Below are positions 1 through 6,672 of a stretch of 16,027 bases of DNA, piece after piece. The DNA comes from Butyricicoccus_A sp964387535 (GTDB taxonomy: Bacteria > Bacillota > Clostridia > Oscillospirales > Butyricicoccaceae). How positions within the stretch are numbered: position 1 is the stretch's first letter; each line of letters begins with the position of its first letter. The notes beneath the pieces were generated by a model. It was not told the origin of the DNA. It saw only the letters and a program-made list of their open reading frames with translations, and did no database searches. The position numbers and the translations under genes were made by a program. The DNA is taken from positions 1 to 16,027 of the forward strand of contig CAYLXH010000037.1 in assembly GCA_964387535.1 (NCBI GenBank), written 5' to 3'.

Positions 1-1213
1 CATACTCTTCGTTGTCTGCAATATCATCTTCATAGATAAGACCGACAAAGCCGGGCACTTCGATCTGGTCACTCGATCCGCCAAGAAGGCTCTTCACCGA
101 AAAAGCGATCACTGCAAGCAAAACGACGACAACTGCGCCAATCAATACCTTCCCGCCGCGCTTTTTGCGTCCTCCAGAGCGTCCATAGTCATAGTCGTCA
201 TACGGATCATATGAGTCATAATCCGGATAAGAATCGCTGCGCCCACGCTCCGGCTCTGCATCACTCGGAATATCACGGATCAGCTGCGTTGCATTCTCAT
301 CCATATCATCATAACGAATCGCTCTCGTTGCCCCAAATTCATCCTCTGTTGCACGGTTTGTATAATTCAAATACAGATTGGGATTGCTGCGAACCCGTTC
401 CAAGTCATTGTTCAACTCCATCGCGGAGCCGTACCGCTGCGCTTCATTGGCACACATCGCATGCATGACAATTTCATCCATCGCCGGCGGAATATCCGGT
501 ACCAGTTCGCTCGGCTTTGGCGGCACCGTGTTAATGTGCTGCATCACGACGGCAACTGCCGTCTCACCGCGAAACGGCAGCGTACCGGTCAGCATCTCAT
601 ACATAACGACGCCAAGCGAATACAAATCGGTCCTATAATCTACCTTAATTCCTTTCGCCTGTTCTGGCGAAATGTAGTGTACCGATCCAATTGCCTCCGA
701 TACTTTGCGCGTTTCCTGGCTGTTGGCAAAGCTGGCAATTCCAAAGTCCATCACCTTCGCGGTGCCGTCACGCAGCAGCATAATATTCTGTGGCTTGATG
801 TCCTGGTGAATAATACCGCGACTGTGTGCATGATCCAGCGCACGCGCCACCTGCTGCGCAAAATAGACCGTCTCCTGCCACGATAAATGGTGCTTTTTCC
901 GAAGATAATCCTTCAGAGTGACGCCCTCGCACAGCTCCATCACAATGTATTCGGCCCCGGATTCTCCCCGTGAGACATCATAGATAGAAACAATATTGCT
1001 GTGAGATAGCTTCGCTACAGCCTGTGCCTCGTTATAGAAACGTTTCCGAAACTCCTCATCCGAAGCAAATTCATCTTTGAGTACCTTAATCGCGACAAAG
1101 CGATGCAGCACGGTACAATATGCTTTATAAACGACCGCCATTCCGCCGGTGCCGATAATTTCGCGCACCTCATAGCGGCCTCCCAATGTCTTTCCCAAAT
1201 ATTTATCAGACAT
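1..1213 (-). CDS. prkC: PASTA-type Ser/Thr protein kinase (PrkC/PknB family), C-terminus cut by window edge
   Basis: Membrane-anchored Hanks-type kinase that senses cell-wall fragments and phosphorylates proteins of cell division, wall synthesis and translation (family knowledge). The 404 visible residues show a glycine-rich loop (GTGG, 21-24), the VAIK lysine (Lys43), the helix-C Glu62, a catalytic loop HQDIKPQN (136-143), DFG (156-158) and SPE (182-184). A juxtamembrane linker follows with an Asp/Tyr-rich stretch (about 326-344), a basic patch, one membrane segment (about 356-372), and the start of an extracellular PASTA repeat (EVPGFVGL, from 385). The remaining PASTA repeats lie outside the window. 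The ATG is preceded by AGGAGAG, which overlaps the stop of the phosphatase gene; the gap is only 10 nt, so the two are co-transcribed and probably coupled. The usual HRD is HQD, making it a non-RD kinase. Kinase identity is certain; the total length is unknown. Confidence 0.96.
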   Translation of the reverse strand, partial: MSDKYLGKTLGGRYEVREIIGTGGMAVVYKAYCTVLHRFVAIKVLKDEFASDEEFRKRFYNEAQAVAKLSHSNIVSIYDVSRGESGAEYIVMELCEGVTLKDYLRKKHHLSWQETVYFAQQVARALDHAHSRGIIHQDIKPQNIMLLRDGTAKVMDFGIASFANSQETRKVSEAIGSVHYISPEQAKGIKVDYRTDLYSLGVVMYEMLTGTLPFRGETAVAVVMQHINTVPPKPSELVPDIPPAMDEIVMHAMCANEAQRYGSAMELNNDLERVRSNPNLYLNYTNRATEDEFGATRAIRYDDMDENATQLIRDIPSDAEPERGRSDSYPDYDSYDPYDDYDYGRSGGRKKRGGKVLIGAVVVVLLAVIAFSVKSLLGGSSDQIEVPGFVGLIYEDDIADNEEY

Positions 1214-1223
1214 AGTTTCTCTC

Positions 1224-1955
1224 CTACTTTATATATAAAACGACCGTGATGTTGTCATTTCCACCAGCATCACATGCACGCTGAATCAATGTATCGCAGG
1301 CGTCCTCCGGACTATCCGCATCCGTTACAATTCTGGCAATCTCTGCATCCGAAAGCATTCCGCTCAATCCATCCGAACACAGCAAGAGAATTTGTCCATC
1401 CTCTACTGTAATCTCAAACAGATCTGGTTCCACGCTTTCCTCGACACCGACAGCACGCGTAATCAAATTGCGGCCCGGATATGTCCTGGCTTCTTCCTCT
1501 GTAAGACGACCAGAGCGTACCATCTCCGCCACAAGCGAATGATCATCCGTCATCTGTCCAATCCGTCCATTGTCAATCAGATAGGCACGCGAATCTCCGA
1601 CATTTCCAAGGACGACTCGACTGCCAATCGCAACACCGCCTACCAACGTCGTGCCCATGCCGGCATACTCTGGTGCACTTTCCGCCAGAGTAAACACTTC
1701 GGTGTTCGTTCGCAGAATGCCTTCCAAAATAACACCAGCCAACTCATCGGTGTCATCATCCGATTTACAGCCGCGGCGAAGCTCATTCAAGAATACTTCT
1801 GCCGCCTTTTCACTGGCAATGTTTCCGGCCCGGGCACCACCCATACCATCGCACAGGACAAGATAGGCGCAGCCGTTCTCATTTACCTCTGCACGAAAGG
1901 TATCCTGGTTATTTGAGCGAACCAGACCTTTATCTGTCTTTCCGTATACGTTCAT
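1224..1955 (-). CDS. prpC: PP2C-type Ser/Thr protein phosphatase (PrpC/Stp family)
   Basis: Cytoplasmic Mn/Mg-dependent phosphatase that reverses phosphorylation by the neighbouring PASTA kinase. From the chosen start it has 243 residues, the family's normal single-domain size. Visible motifs are RSNNQD (13-18), LCDGMGG with metal ligand Asp36, GMGTTLVGG, NVGDSRAYL, the flap-like region SLVAEMVRSGRLTEEE, RNLITRAVG, CSDGLSG with Asp195, and GGNDNIT with Asp234. These correspond to the metal-binding aspartates of the family. An upstream in-frame start at 2021 would add 22 residues that overlap rlmN and do not resemble the family. The ATG at 1955 follows a GGAAAGAG sequence at the rlmN stop and is therefore preferred. 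Only 4 nt separate it from rlmN, and the kinase follows 10 nt downstream. The pairing with the kinase is a conserved Firmicutes arrangement. Confidence 0.96.
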   Translation of the reverse strand: MNVYGKTDKGLVRSNNQDTFRAEVNENGCAYLVLCDGMGGARAGNIASEKAAEVFLNELRRGCKSDDDTDELAGVILEGILRTNTEVFTLAESAPEYAGMGTTLVGGVAIGSRVVLGNVGDSRAYLIDNGRIGQMTDDHSLVAEMVRSGRLTEEEARTYPGRNLITRAVGVEESVEPDLFEITVEDGQILLLCSDGLSGMLSDAEIARIVTDADSPEDACDTLIQRACDAGGNDNITVVLYIK

Positions 1956-1959
1956 CTCA

Positions 1960-3006
1960 TCACTCTTTCCCGAACGATTGATCAATATATCTGCGCCGTA
2001 GCTGTCCACACGAAGCGTCAATATCCGGTCCCAGTGTGCGTCGCACTGTCGCCGTGATGCCGTTCGATTCTAATTGTCTCTGAAACGCACTGACATGTTC
2101 TTTGCTAGACGGTCGCAGTCCGCTTTCTGTCACGGTGTTCAGCGGGATCAGATTGACATGGGCCGGACGTCCTTTGAGCAGCGCAGCAAGCTGTTTGGCC
2201 TGCCACAGACGGTCACTGACTCCGTCAATCATCGTATATTCATACGAAATGCGCCGTCCGGTTTTATCAAAATAATTCCGGCACGACTGCATGAGACGTT
2301 CCACCGGATAAGAACGATTGACCGGCATCATGTTGCTGCGCGAGTCATTGTCCGGAGAATGCAGGGAAACCGACAGCGTAATCTGCAATTTTTCCTCTGC
2401 AAGACGATCAATCTGATCCGCCAGCCCGGACGTAGAAAGCGATATATGCCGCTGTCCGATGTTTAATCCCTCCTCTGCGCCCACTAATCGAAGGAAGCGA
2501 AGCACATTGTCATAATTATCCAGCGGCTCTCCGGTTCCCATCAAAACAATATTGGAAATCCGTTCCCCCGTATCTTTCTGCATAAACAGGATCTGATCGA
2601 GAATCTCTCCAGCAGATAGATTGCGAACCAAGCCGCCAATACCGGATGCGCAAAATTTACAACCCATCCGGCAGCCTACCTGACTGGATACACAGGCCGA
2701 ATTTCCATGTTTATAGCGCATGAACACACTCTCCACACAGTTTCCGTCCTGCAGCTCCCAGAGGTACTTAACGGTTCCATCCAGTGCTGAAACCTGTTTC
2801 CGGACAATGCACGGTGCTGTCAGGCAGTACCGTTCCTTCAATCTTTCTCTCAGCTGTTTGGAGAGATTCGTCATCTCATCAAAATCAGAAACACCAGTAT
2901 GCAGCCACCGGAAGATCTGTTGTGCACGAAAAGGCTTTTCCCCCATCTCCAGAAGCTCCTGCTTCAGCTCGGGTAATGTCCTAGTTTTAATCTCAGGTTT
3001 TGTCAT
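1960..3006 (-). CDS. rlmN: Dual-specificity 23S rRNA A2503 / tRNA A37 C2-methyltransferase (radical SAM)
   Basis: RlmN methylates C2 of A2503 in the peptidyl-transferase centre of 23S rRNA, and of A37 in some tRNAs, by a radical SAM mechanism with a methyl-cysteine intermediate. The 348-residue protein has the expected length. It shows the N-terminal RNA-binding region (KPFRAQQIFRWLH, 24-36), the cluster motif CRMGCKFC (Cys112, Cys116, Cys119), the SAM-binding GTGEPLDNYDNV, and the C-terminal DIDASCGQL with Cys333 matching the methyl-carrying cysteine of the family. No Cfr-like features were seen. The ATG has GAGGAAAGG upstream. It lies 50 nt downstream of rsmB and 4 nt upstream of the phosphatase start, which fits the standard operon order. 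Confidence 0.97.
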   Translation of the reverse strand: MTKPEIKTRTLPELKQELLEMGEKPFRAQQIFRWLHTGVSDFDEMTNLSKQLRERLKERYCLTAPCIVRKQVSALDGTVKYLWELQDGNCVESVFMRYKHGNSACVSSQVGCRMGCKFCASGIGGLVRNLSAGEILDQILFMQKDTGERISNIVLMGTGEPLDNYDNVLRFLRLVGAEEGLNIGQRHISLSTSGLADQIDRLAEEKLQITLSVSLHSPDNDSRSNMMPVNRSYPVERLMQSCRNYFDKTGRRISYEYTMIDGVSDRLWQAKQLAALLKGRPAHVNLIPLNTVTESGLRPSSKEHVSAFQRQLESNGITATVRRTLGPDIDASCGQLRRRYIDQSFGKE

Positions 3007-3056
3007 GTGTCAGCCTTTCCTCATCTTGCTGTTCTTTTCAGATGTACAGTTTAATA

Positions 3057-4406
3057 CTAATCTATTTTGCGAAATTTTGCAACAAAAAAACCATCTGTCG
3101 CATGGCGGTGTGGAAACAATGTCACCATGCCGCTATCACATGATCCGCAGACCGGAAGCGAACACGGCACTTGCTCAAAATTGCCATGGGTACGCAAAAA
3201 TTCAGTTACAATCTCCTCGTTCTCCCGTCGAAGCAGGGTACAGGTGGAATAAACAAGCACTCCTCCGCTTCGTACATAACGGCTGCAATTTGCTAAAATC
3301 TTCCGCTGAATGGCCGGAAGCTGTTCCAGTTCTTCCGGATTTTTATAACGAATTTCCGGTTTCTTCCGGATAATCCCCATGCCAGAGCACGGAACATCGC
3401 ACAGAACATAATCCGCCATTCCTTCCCATTCCGGCCGGAACTCCGCAGCATCCTGTATGCAAGCGGTCACGTTCTCACATCCCAAGCGCCGTGCGCCCTG
3501 TTCAATTTTTCTGCACTTGTGCTCAAAAATATCACAGGATATGACACGACCGGTGCCATTCATACGCTCGGACGCAAAAAAACTTTTTCCGCCCGGCGCC
3601 GCACAGCAGTCCAAAACAATGCTGCCCGGCTGAGGATCCAGCGCATAAATGCTCATCTGGCTCGCGCCATCCTGCACGGTAACACGACCTTCTGCAAAGC
3701 ATGCTAACGTTTCCACAGCCCCGGTGCCGCACACCAACAGACAATTGGGGATGCTCTCATGCCGCCTCACAGCAACTCCCTGCTCCTGCAGCTCCTGCAG
3801 CACACTCTCCGTATCCGCCTTCCGCGTATTCACGCGAAGAACCGTCGGCGCCGGCTCATTGCTGGACTCCAACAGCTGCCTCGTCTCTTTCTCACCAAAT
3901 TGTTCAATATAAAGTCGGGTCAACCAACAGGGCATACTGTAAAACAGCGAATAGTACTCTTCTTTTGTCTCGCAGTTTGGGCGTGGCAGAACATCCCGAT
4001 TGCGGGAAATCGTCCGCAAAACACCGTTGGCATACCCTGCGGTTCGTGCTCCTGCATGACATAACGTTTTAATCAGCTGTACGCTTTCATTAACCGCAGC
4101 GGAATCAGGAATCCGGTCAAGCCAAACCATCTGATAGACCGCCAGCCGAAGAATCGTCAGCACACGCGGCTGAATCTTTTTTAACCGAATCGCAGAATAA
4201 TGCGACAGGTAAAAGTCACACATGGATCGATGCTGAAGCACTCCTCCGACAAGTGTAGTCACCAGTGCTGCATCCCTCCTCGATAATCCGGCCGCATATT
4301 TTTGTATCGCCGGTGCGCTCCACGCTCCATTCTCCTCAATGGCAAACAGCGCCCGGGCAGCAGCCTCTCGAGCCGAACCTGCCCGCCGTACCAGTCGATC
4401 AGTCAC
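3057..4406 (-). CDS. rsmB: 16S rRNA m5C967 methyltransferase RsmB
   Basis: SAM-dependent methylation of C967 in 16S rRNA. The 449 residues comprise an N-terminal NusB-like RNA-binding domain (about 1-135) and a C-terminal Rossmann methyltransferase domain. Visible motifs are VLDCCAAPGGKS (264-275, SAM binding), CDVPCSGMG (336-344) with the release cysteine Cys340, and YSTCTL (386-391) with the nucleophile Cys389. Start choice: the frame is open to 4484, and ATG occurs at 4418, but GTG at 4406 has a full GGAGGT 4 nt before it and gives MTDRL, a typical RsmB beginning. The gene then overlaps the zinc-peptidase stop by 8 nt, implying translational coupling. rlmN follows after 50 nt. Function confident; exact start fairly confident. 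Confidence 0.95.
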   Translation of the reverse strand: MTDRLVRRAGSAREAAARALFAIEENGAWSAPAIQKYAAGLSRRDAALVTTLVGGVLQHRSMCDFYLSHYSAIRLKKIQPRVLTILRLAVYQMVWLDRIPDSAAVNESVQLIKTLCHAGARTAGYANGVLRTISRNRDVLPRPNCETKEEYYSLFYSMPCWLTRLYIEQFGEKETRQLLESSNEPAPTVLRVNTRKADTESVLQELQEQGVAVRRHESIPNCLLVCGTGAVETLACFAEGRVTVQDGASQMSIYALDPQPGSIVLDCCAAPGGKSFFASERMNGTGRVISCDIFEHKCRKIEQGARRLGCENVTACIQDAAEFRPEWEGMADYVLCDVPCSGMGIIRKKPEIRYKNPEELEQLPAIQRKILANCSRYVRSGGVLVYSTCTLLRRENEEIVTEFLRTHGNFEQVPCSLPVCGSCDSGMVTLFPHRHATDGFFVAKFRKID

Positions 4407-5130
4407 GACGACCTCCATTCCGGGCACCAAAAATCGCCAGCAATCGCAACAGCTGCACAATACTGGTCGCCAGCGCCGCCACATATGTCATCGCCGCTGC
4501 GCGTAGCGTTTTGCGCGCCATTGGCAACTCATCCTCCATCAGAAGTCCACCGTCCCGCAGGGCAGCCAGCGCCCGGCGCGACGCATCCAGTTCTACCGGC
4601 AGCGTGACCAGCTGAAACAGCGTCGCCAACGAAAACGCGAGCACTCCCAGCCCAACCAGAGGCGAATACCCCAGCACCAGTCCCAATACCAGCAGAGGCC
4701 AGGACGCGCGGGAACCAAACGAACAAAGCGGAATAATCGCCATACGCAAACGAATGGGCCCATATCCCACTGCGTGCTGTACAGCGTGCCCCGCCTCATG
4801 AGCGGCAACGCCAACAGCGGCAACCGAGGTGGACGCATATACACTGTCTGACAAGCTGATTACACCAGTTTGCGGATTAAAATTATCCGTCAGATGGCCG
4901 GAAATTCGTGCAAATCGGATGCCACTCACCCCATTTGCCCGCAGCACGCATTCTGCAGCCTGCTGACCGGTCAACCCACGGCGGGTGCGCACGTTGGAAT
5001 ACCTTCCAAACGACGACTTCACCGAAGCCTGTGCCCACATGGCAAACACAAAGCATACCACCATGAGCACAGTATATATGACATATTCTGAAGAATAGCC
5101 GTAGTACCCATATCCATACCCATAAGGCAT
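4399..5130 (-). CDS. Membrane-embedded neutral zinc metallopeptidase (YugP-like, Zn_peptidase_2)
   Basis: A 243-residue predicted membrane protease of the YugP family; its substrates are unknown. Sequence evidence: an odd Tyr/Gly-rich N-terminus (MPYGYGYGYYGY), one N-terminal membrane segment (about 15-34), the gluzincin-like HEAGH (111-115) and the family-typical LPVELDASRRA (177-187), whose Glu180 could be the third zinc ligand. Two further hydrophobic stretches follow (about 143-175) and another lies near 210-234. GGGAGG sits 8 nt before the ATG. The gene is 30 nt downstream of fmt, and its end overlaps rsmB. In B. subtilis the ylo cluster runs fmt-rsmB directly; an inserted zinc peptidase here is, as I recall, common in Clostridia. 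Role in membrane-protein quality control is only inference. Confidence 0.9.
   Translation of the reverse strand: MPYGYGYGYYGYSSEYVIYTVLMVVCFVFAMWAQASVKSSFGRYSNVRTRRGLTGQQAAECVLRANGVSGIRFARISGHLTDNFNPQTGVISLSDSVYASTSVAAVGVAAHEAGHAVQHAVGYGPIRLRMAIIPLCSFGSRASWPLLVLGLVLGYSPLVGLGVLAFSLATLFQLVTLPVELDASRRALAALRDGGLLMEDELPMARKTLRAAAMTYVAALATSIVQLLRLLAIFGARNGGRRD
4411..4416 (-). promoter_or_regulatory. Shine-Dalgarno deciding the GTG start of rsmB
   Basis: GGAGGT lies inside the last codons of the zinc-peptidase gene, 4 nt before GTG at 4404-4406. It also overlaps the competing ATG at 4416-4418, which has no comparable site of its own. This argues that rsmB begins at GTG and is translated by ribosomes finishing the upstream gene. 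Confidence 0.7.
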
Positions 5131-5160
5131 TGTCTGGACCTCCCTTGTATTTTCCTGAAC

Positions 5161-6099
5161 TTACTCCATTCCCAAAACCGTTCCCGCCGGGATCGGGTGT
5201 CCCCGTAGGAAGTCACATGCTCCCATCCGCTTTTTCCCTACCAGCTGAACCTCTGTGATTTCCAGGATCCGCCCATCTCCGCAGCAAATCTGTAGCCCTT
5301 TTTTCTCCTCTGCCATAACTACTGTTCCCGGAGTGGCCTCACTGTGTCCGTCCGTCATGCGGCTTTGAAACAGCTTAAGACGCTTTCCGGCCAACATTGT
5401 CATTGCAACCGGCCACGGATCCAGTCCTCGAATTAAATTATGCACATCCTGTGCTGATTTTGCCCAATCAATCACAGACATATCCTTTTTTAGCATAGAA
5501 GCATAGCAGGATTCCTCTTCCTTCTGCGGAATCGCCACGATTCCCTCCGGCAAACGGCGTAGCGTTTCCGAAATCAAGTCCGCTCCCAGAGCTGCCAGCC
5601 GGTCAAACAATTCTCCTGCCGTCTCATTCTCTCCAACTTCGACCTGCGCCTTGAGCAGCATGTCTCCGGTATCCAGTCCCACACCCATTTGCATCGTAGT
5701 GACGCCAGCGTAAGCTTCCCCATTGATGACCGCCCACTGAATCGGTGCAGCTCCACGATATTTTGGAAGCAACGAGCCATGGATATTGATACAGCCATAC
5801 TTGGGCAGATCCAGCACATAGCTTGGCAGAAGTTTTCCATATGCTGCCACAACAATGACCTCCGGATCGAGCTCCTGCAGCAATGCCAACTGACTTTCGT
5901 CACGAAAGCTCTCGGGCTGATACACAGGAATCCCCCGTTGCTGGGCCACAACCTTCACCGCCGGCGGAGTCAGTGTCATCTTTCTTCCCTGCGGTTTATC
6001 CGGCTGAGTAAAAACTCCCACTACTTCATGGCCATCCGCTAAAATACGCTCCAGCGCAGCAACCGCAAAGTCCGGCGTCCCCATATAAACCATTCTCAT
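5161..6099 (-). CDS. fmt: Methionyl-tRNA formyltransferase
   Basis: Transfers a formyl group from 10-formyl-THF to initiator Met-tRNA, giving fMet-tRNA for translation initiation. The 312 residues match the usual length. The N-terminal formyltransferase domain begins MVYMGTPDFAV, has TQPDKPQGRK (31-40), then INIHGSLLPKYRGAAPI (104-120) with Asn105 and His107, and GLDTGDM (141-147) with Asp143. These three are the catalytic residues of the family. The C-terminal OB-like tRNA-binding domain covers about the last 100 residues. GAGAGGT precedes the ATG by 8 nt. It lies 15 nt downstream of def, the enzyme that later removes the formyl group, the classical def-fmt pair. Confidence 0.97.
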   Translation of the reverse strand: MRMVYMGTPDFAVAALERILADGHEVVGVFTQPDKPQGRKMTLTPPAVKVVAQQRGIPVYQPESFRDESQLALLQELDPEVIVVAAYGKLLPSYVLDLPKYGCINIHGSLLPKYRGAAPIQWAVINGEAYAGVTTMQMGVGLDTGDMLLKAQVEVGENETAGELFDRLAALGADLISETLRRLPEGIVAIPQKEEESCYASMLKKDMSVIDWAKSAQDVHNLIRGLDPWPVAMTMLAGKRLKLFQSRMTDGHSEATPGTVVMAEEKKGLQICCGDGRILEITEVQLVGKKRMGACDFLRGHPIPAGTVLGME

Positions 6100-6114
6100 A
6101 TGGAAGTACCTCTC

Positions 6115-6594
6115 TTATTCTACCCGCTCGACATCGTCTTCGGAATACATTGCGGCCGCCTTTTCCTTAAATACATGACCGTCCAGATGGTCGATCTCAT
6201 GCTGAAACGCACGTGCCGTCAGTGCATCGCGGGTAATGGTAAAGTACTCTCCTTTACGATCCTGTGCACGAACGGTACAGGTCTGGCCGCGAGTGACCTC
6301 TCCAAACTCTCCCGGGAAGCTCAGGCACCCTTCCAGTCCGGTCTGTTCTCCCGACGTCTGAATCACTTCGGGATTGACCATCTCAATCACCGTATCATTA
6401 TCTGTCGTGTCCAACACCACGCAGACGCGGCGCACGAGGCCAACCTGCGGGCCTGCCAGTCCAACGCCATGGGCAGCTATCATGGTTTCCGCCATATCAT
6501 CCAACAACTGACCCAGCTTACTGTCAAATTTCGTAACAGTATGGCATTTCTTGTATAATACCGGATCTGGATGCTTAACAATATCTCGAATCAT
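6115..6594 (-). CDS. def: Peptide deformylase
   Basis: Metalloenzyme (usually iron) that removes the N-formyl group from nascent proteins at the ribosome. The 159 residues carry all three signature motifs: GVGLAGPQ (43-50; the family consensus is GxGLAAPQ), EGCLS with metal ligand Cys90, and QHEIDH (131-136) with His132, catalytic Glu133 and His136. The frame continues upstream to 6648, but ATG at 6594 has GGGAGG at 8 nt spacing and gives MIRDIVKHPDPVL, a typical beginning. The size fits a short Gram-positive type 1-like deformylase. It is separated from priA by 78 nt and from fmt by 15 nt. Confidence 0.97.
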   Translation of the reverse strand: MIRDIVKHPDPVLYKKCHTVTKFDSKLGQLLDDMAETMIAAHGVGLAGPQVGLVRRVCVVLDTTDNDTVIEMVNPEVIQTSGEQTGLEGCLSFPGEFGEVTRGQTCTVRAQDRKGEYFTITRDALTARAFQHEIDHLDGHVFKEKAAAMYSEDDVERVE

Positions 6595-6672
6595 GATTCT
6601 TTCCTCCCAAATATCACAATAAATTATAACCCTTGTGGTCTTTCCCACATTCCGACTGCATGTATTGTTCGC

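Noticed and set aside
1392..1916. Plus-strand open frame of 174 codons opposite the phosphatase
   Set aside because: Entirely antisense to a complete PP2C gene, with no family features and no promoter or ribosome site.
1960..3006. Possible Cfr antibiotic-resistance methyltransferase instead of RlmN
   Set aside because: The gene sits in the conserved rlmN locus between rsmB and the phosphatase, and has the RlmN-type ends and DIDASCGQL motif.
6595..6672. Possible internal promoter upstream of def (TATAAT at 6623-6628)
   Set aside because: A perfect -10-like hexamer exists but no acceptable -35 lies 16-18 nt upstream and there is no extended -10. The small TGTGG/CCACA hairpin nearby is too weak for a terminator.
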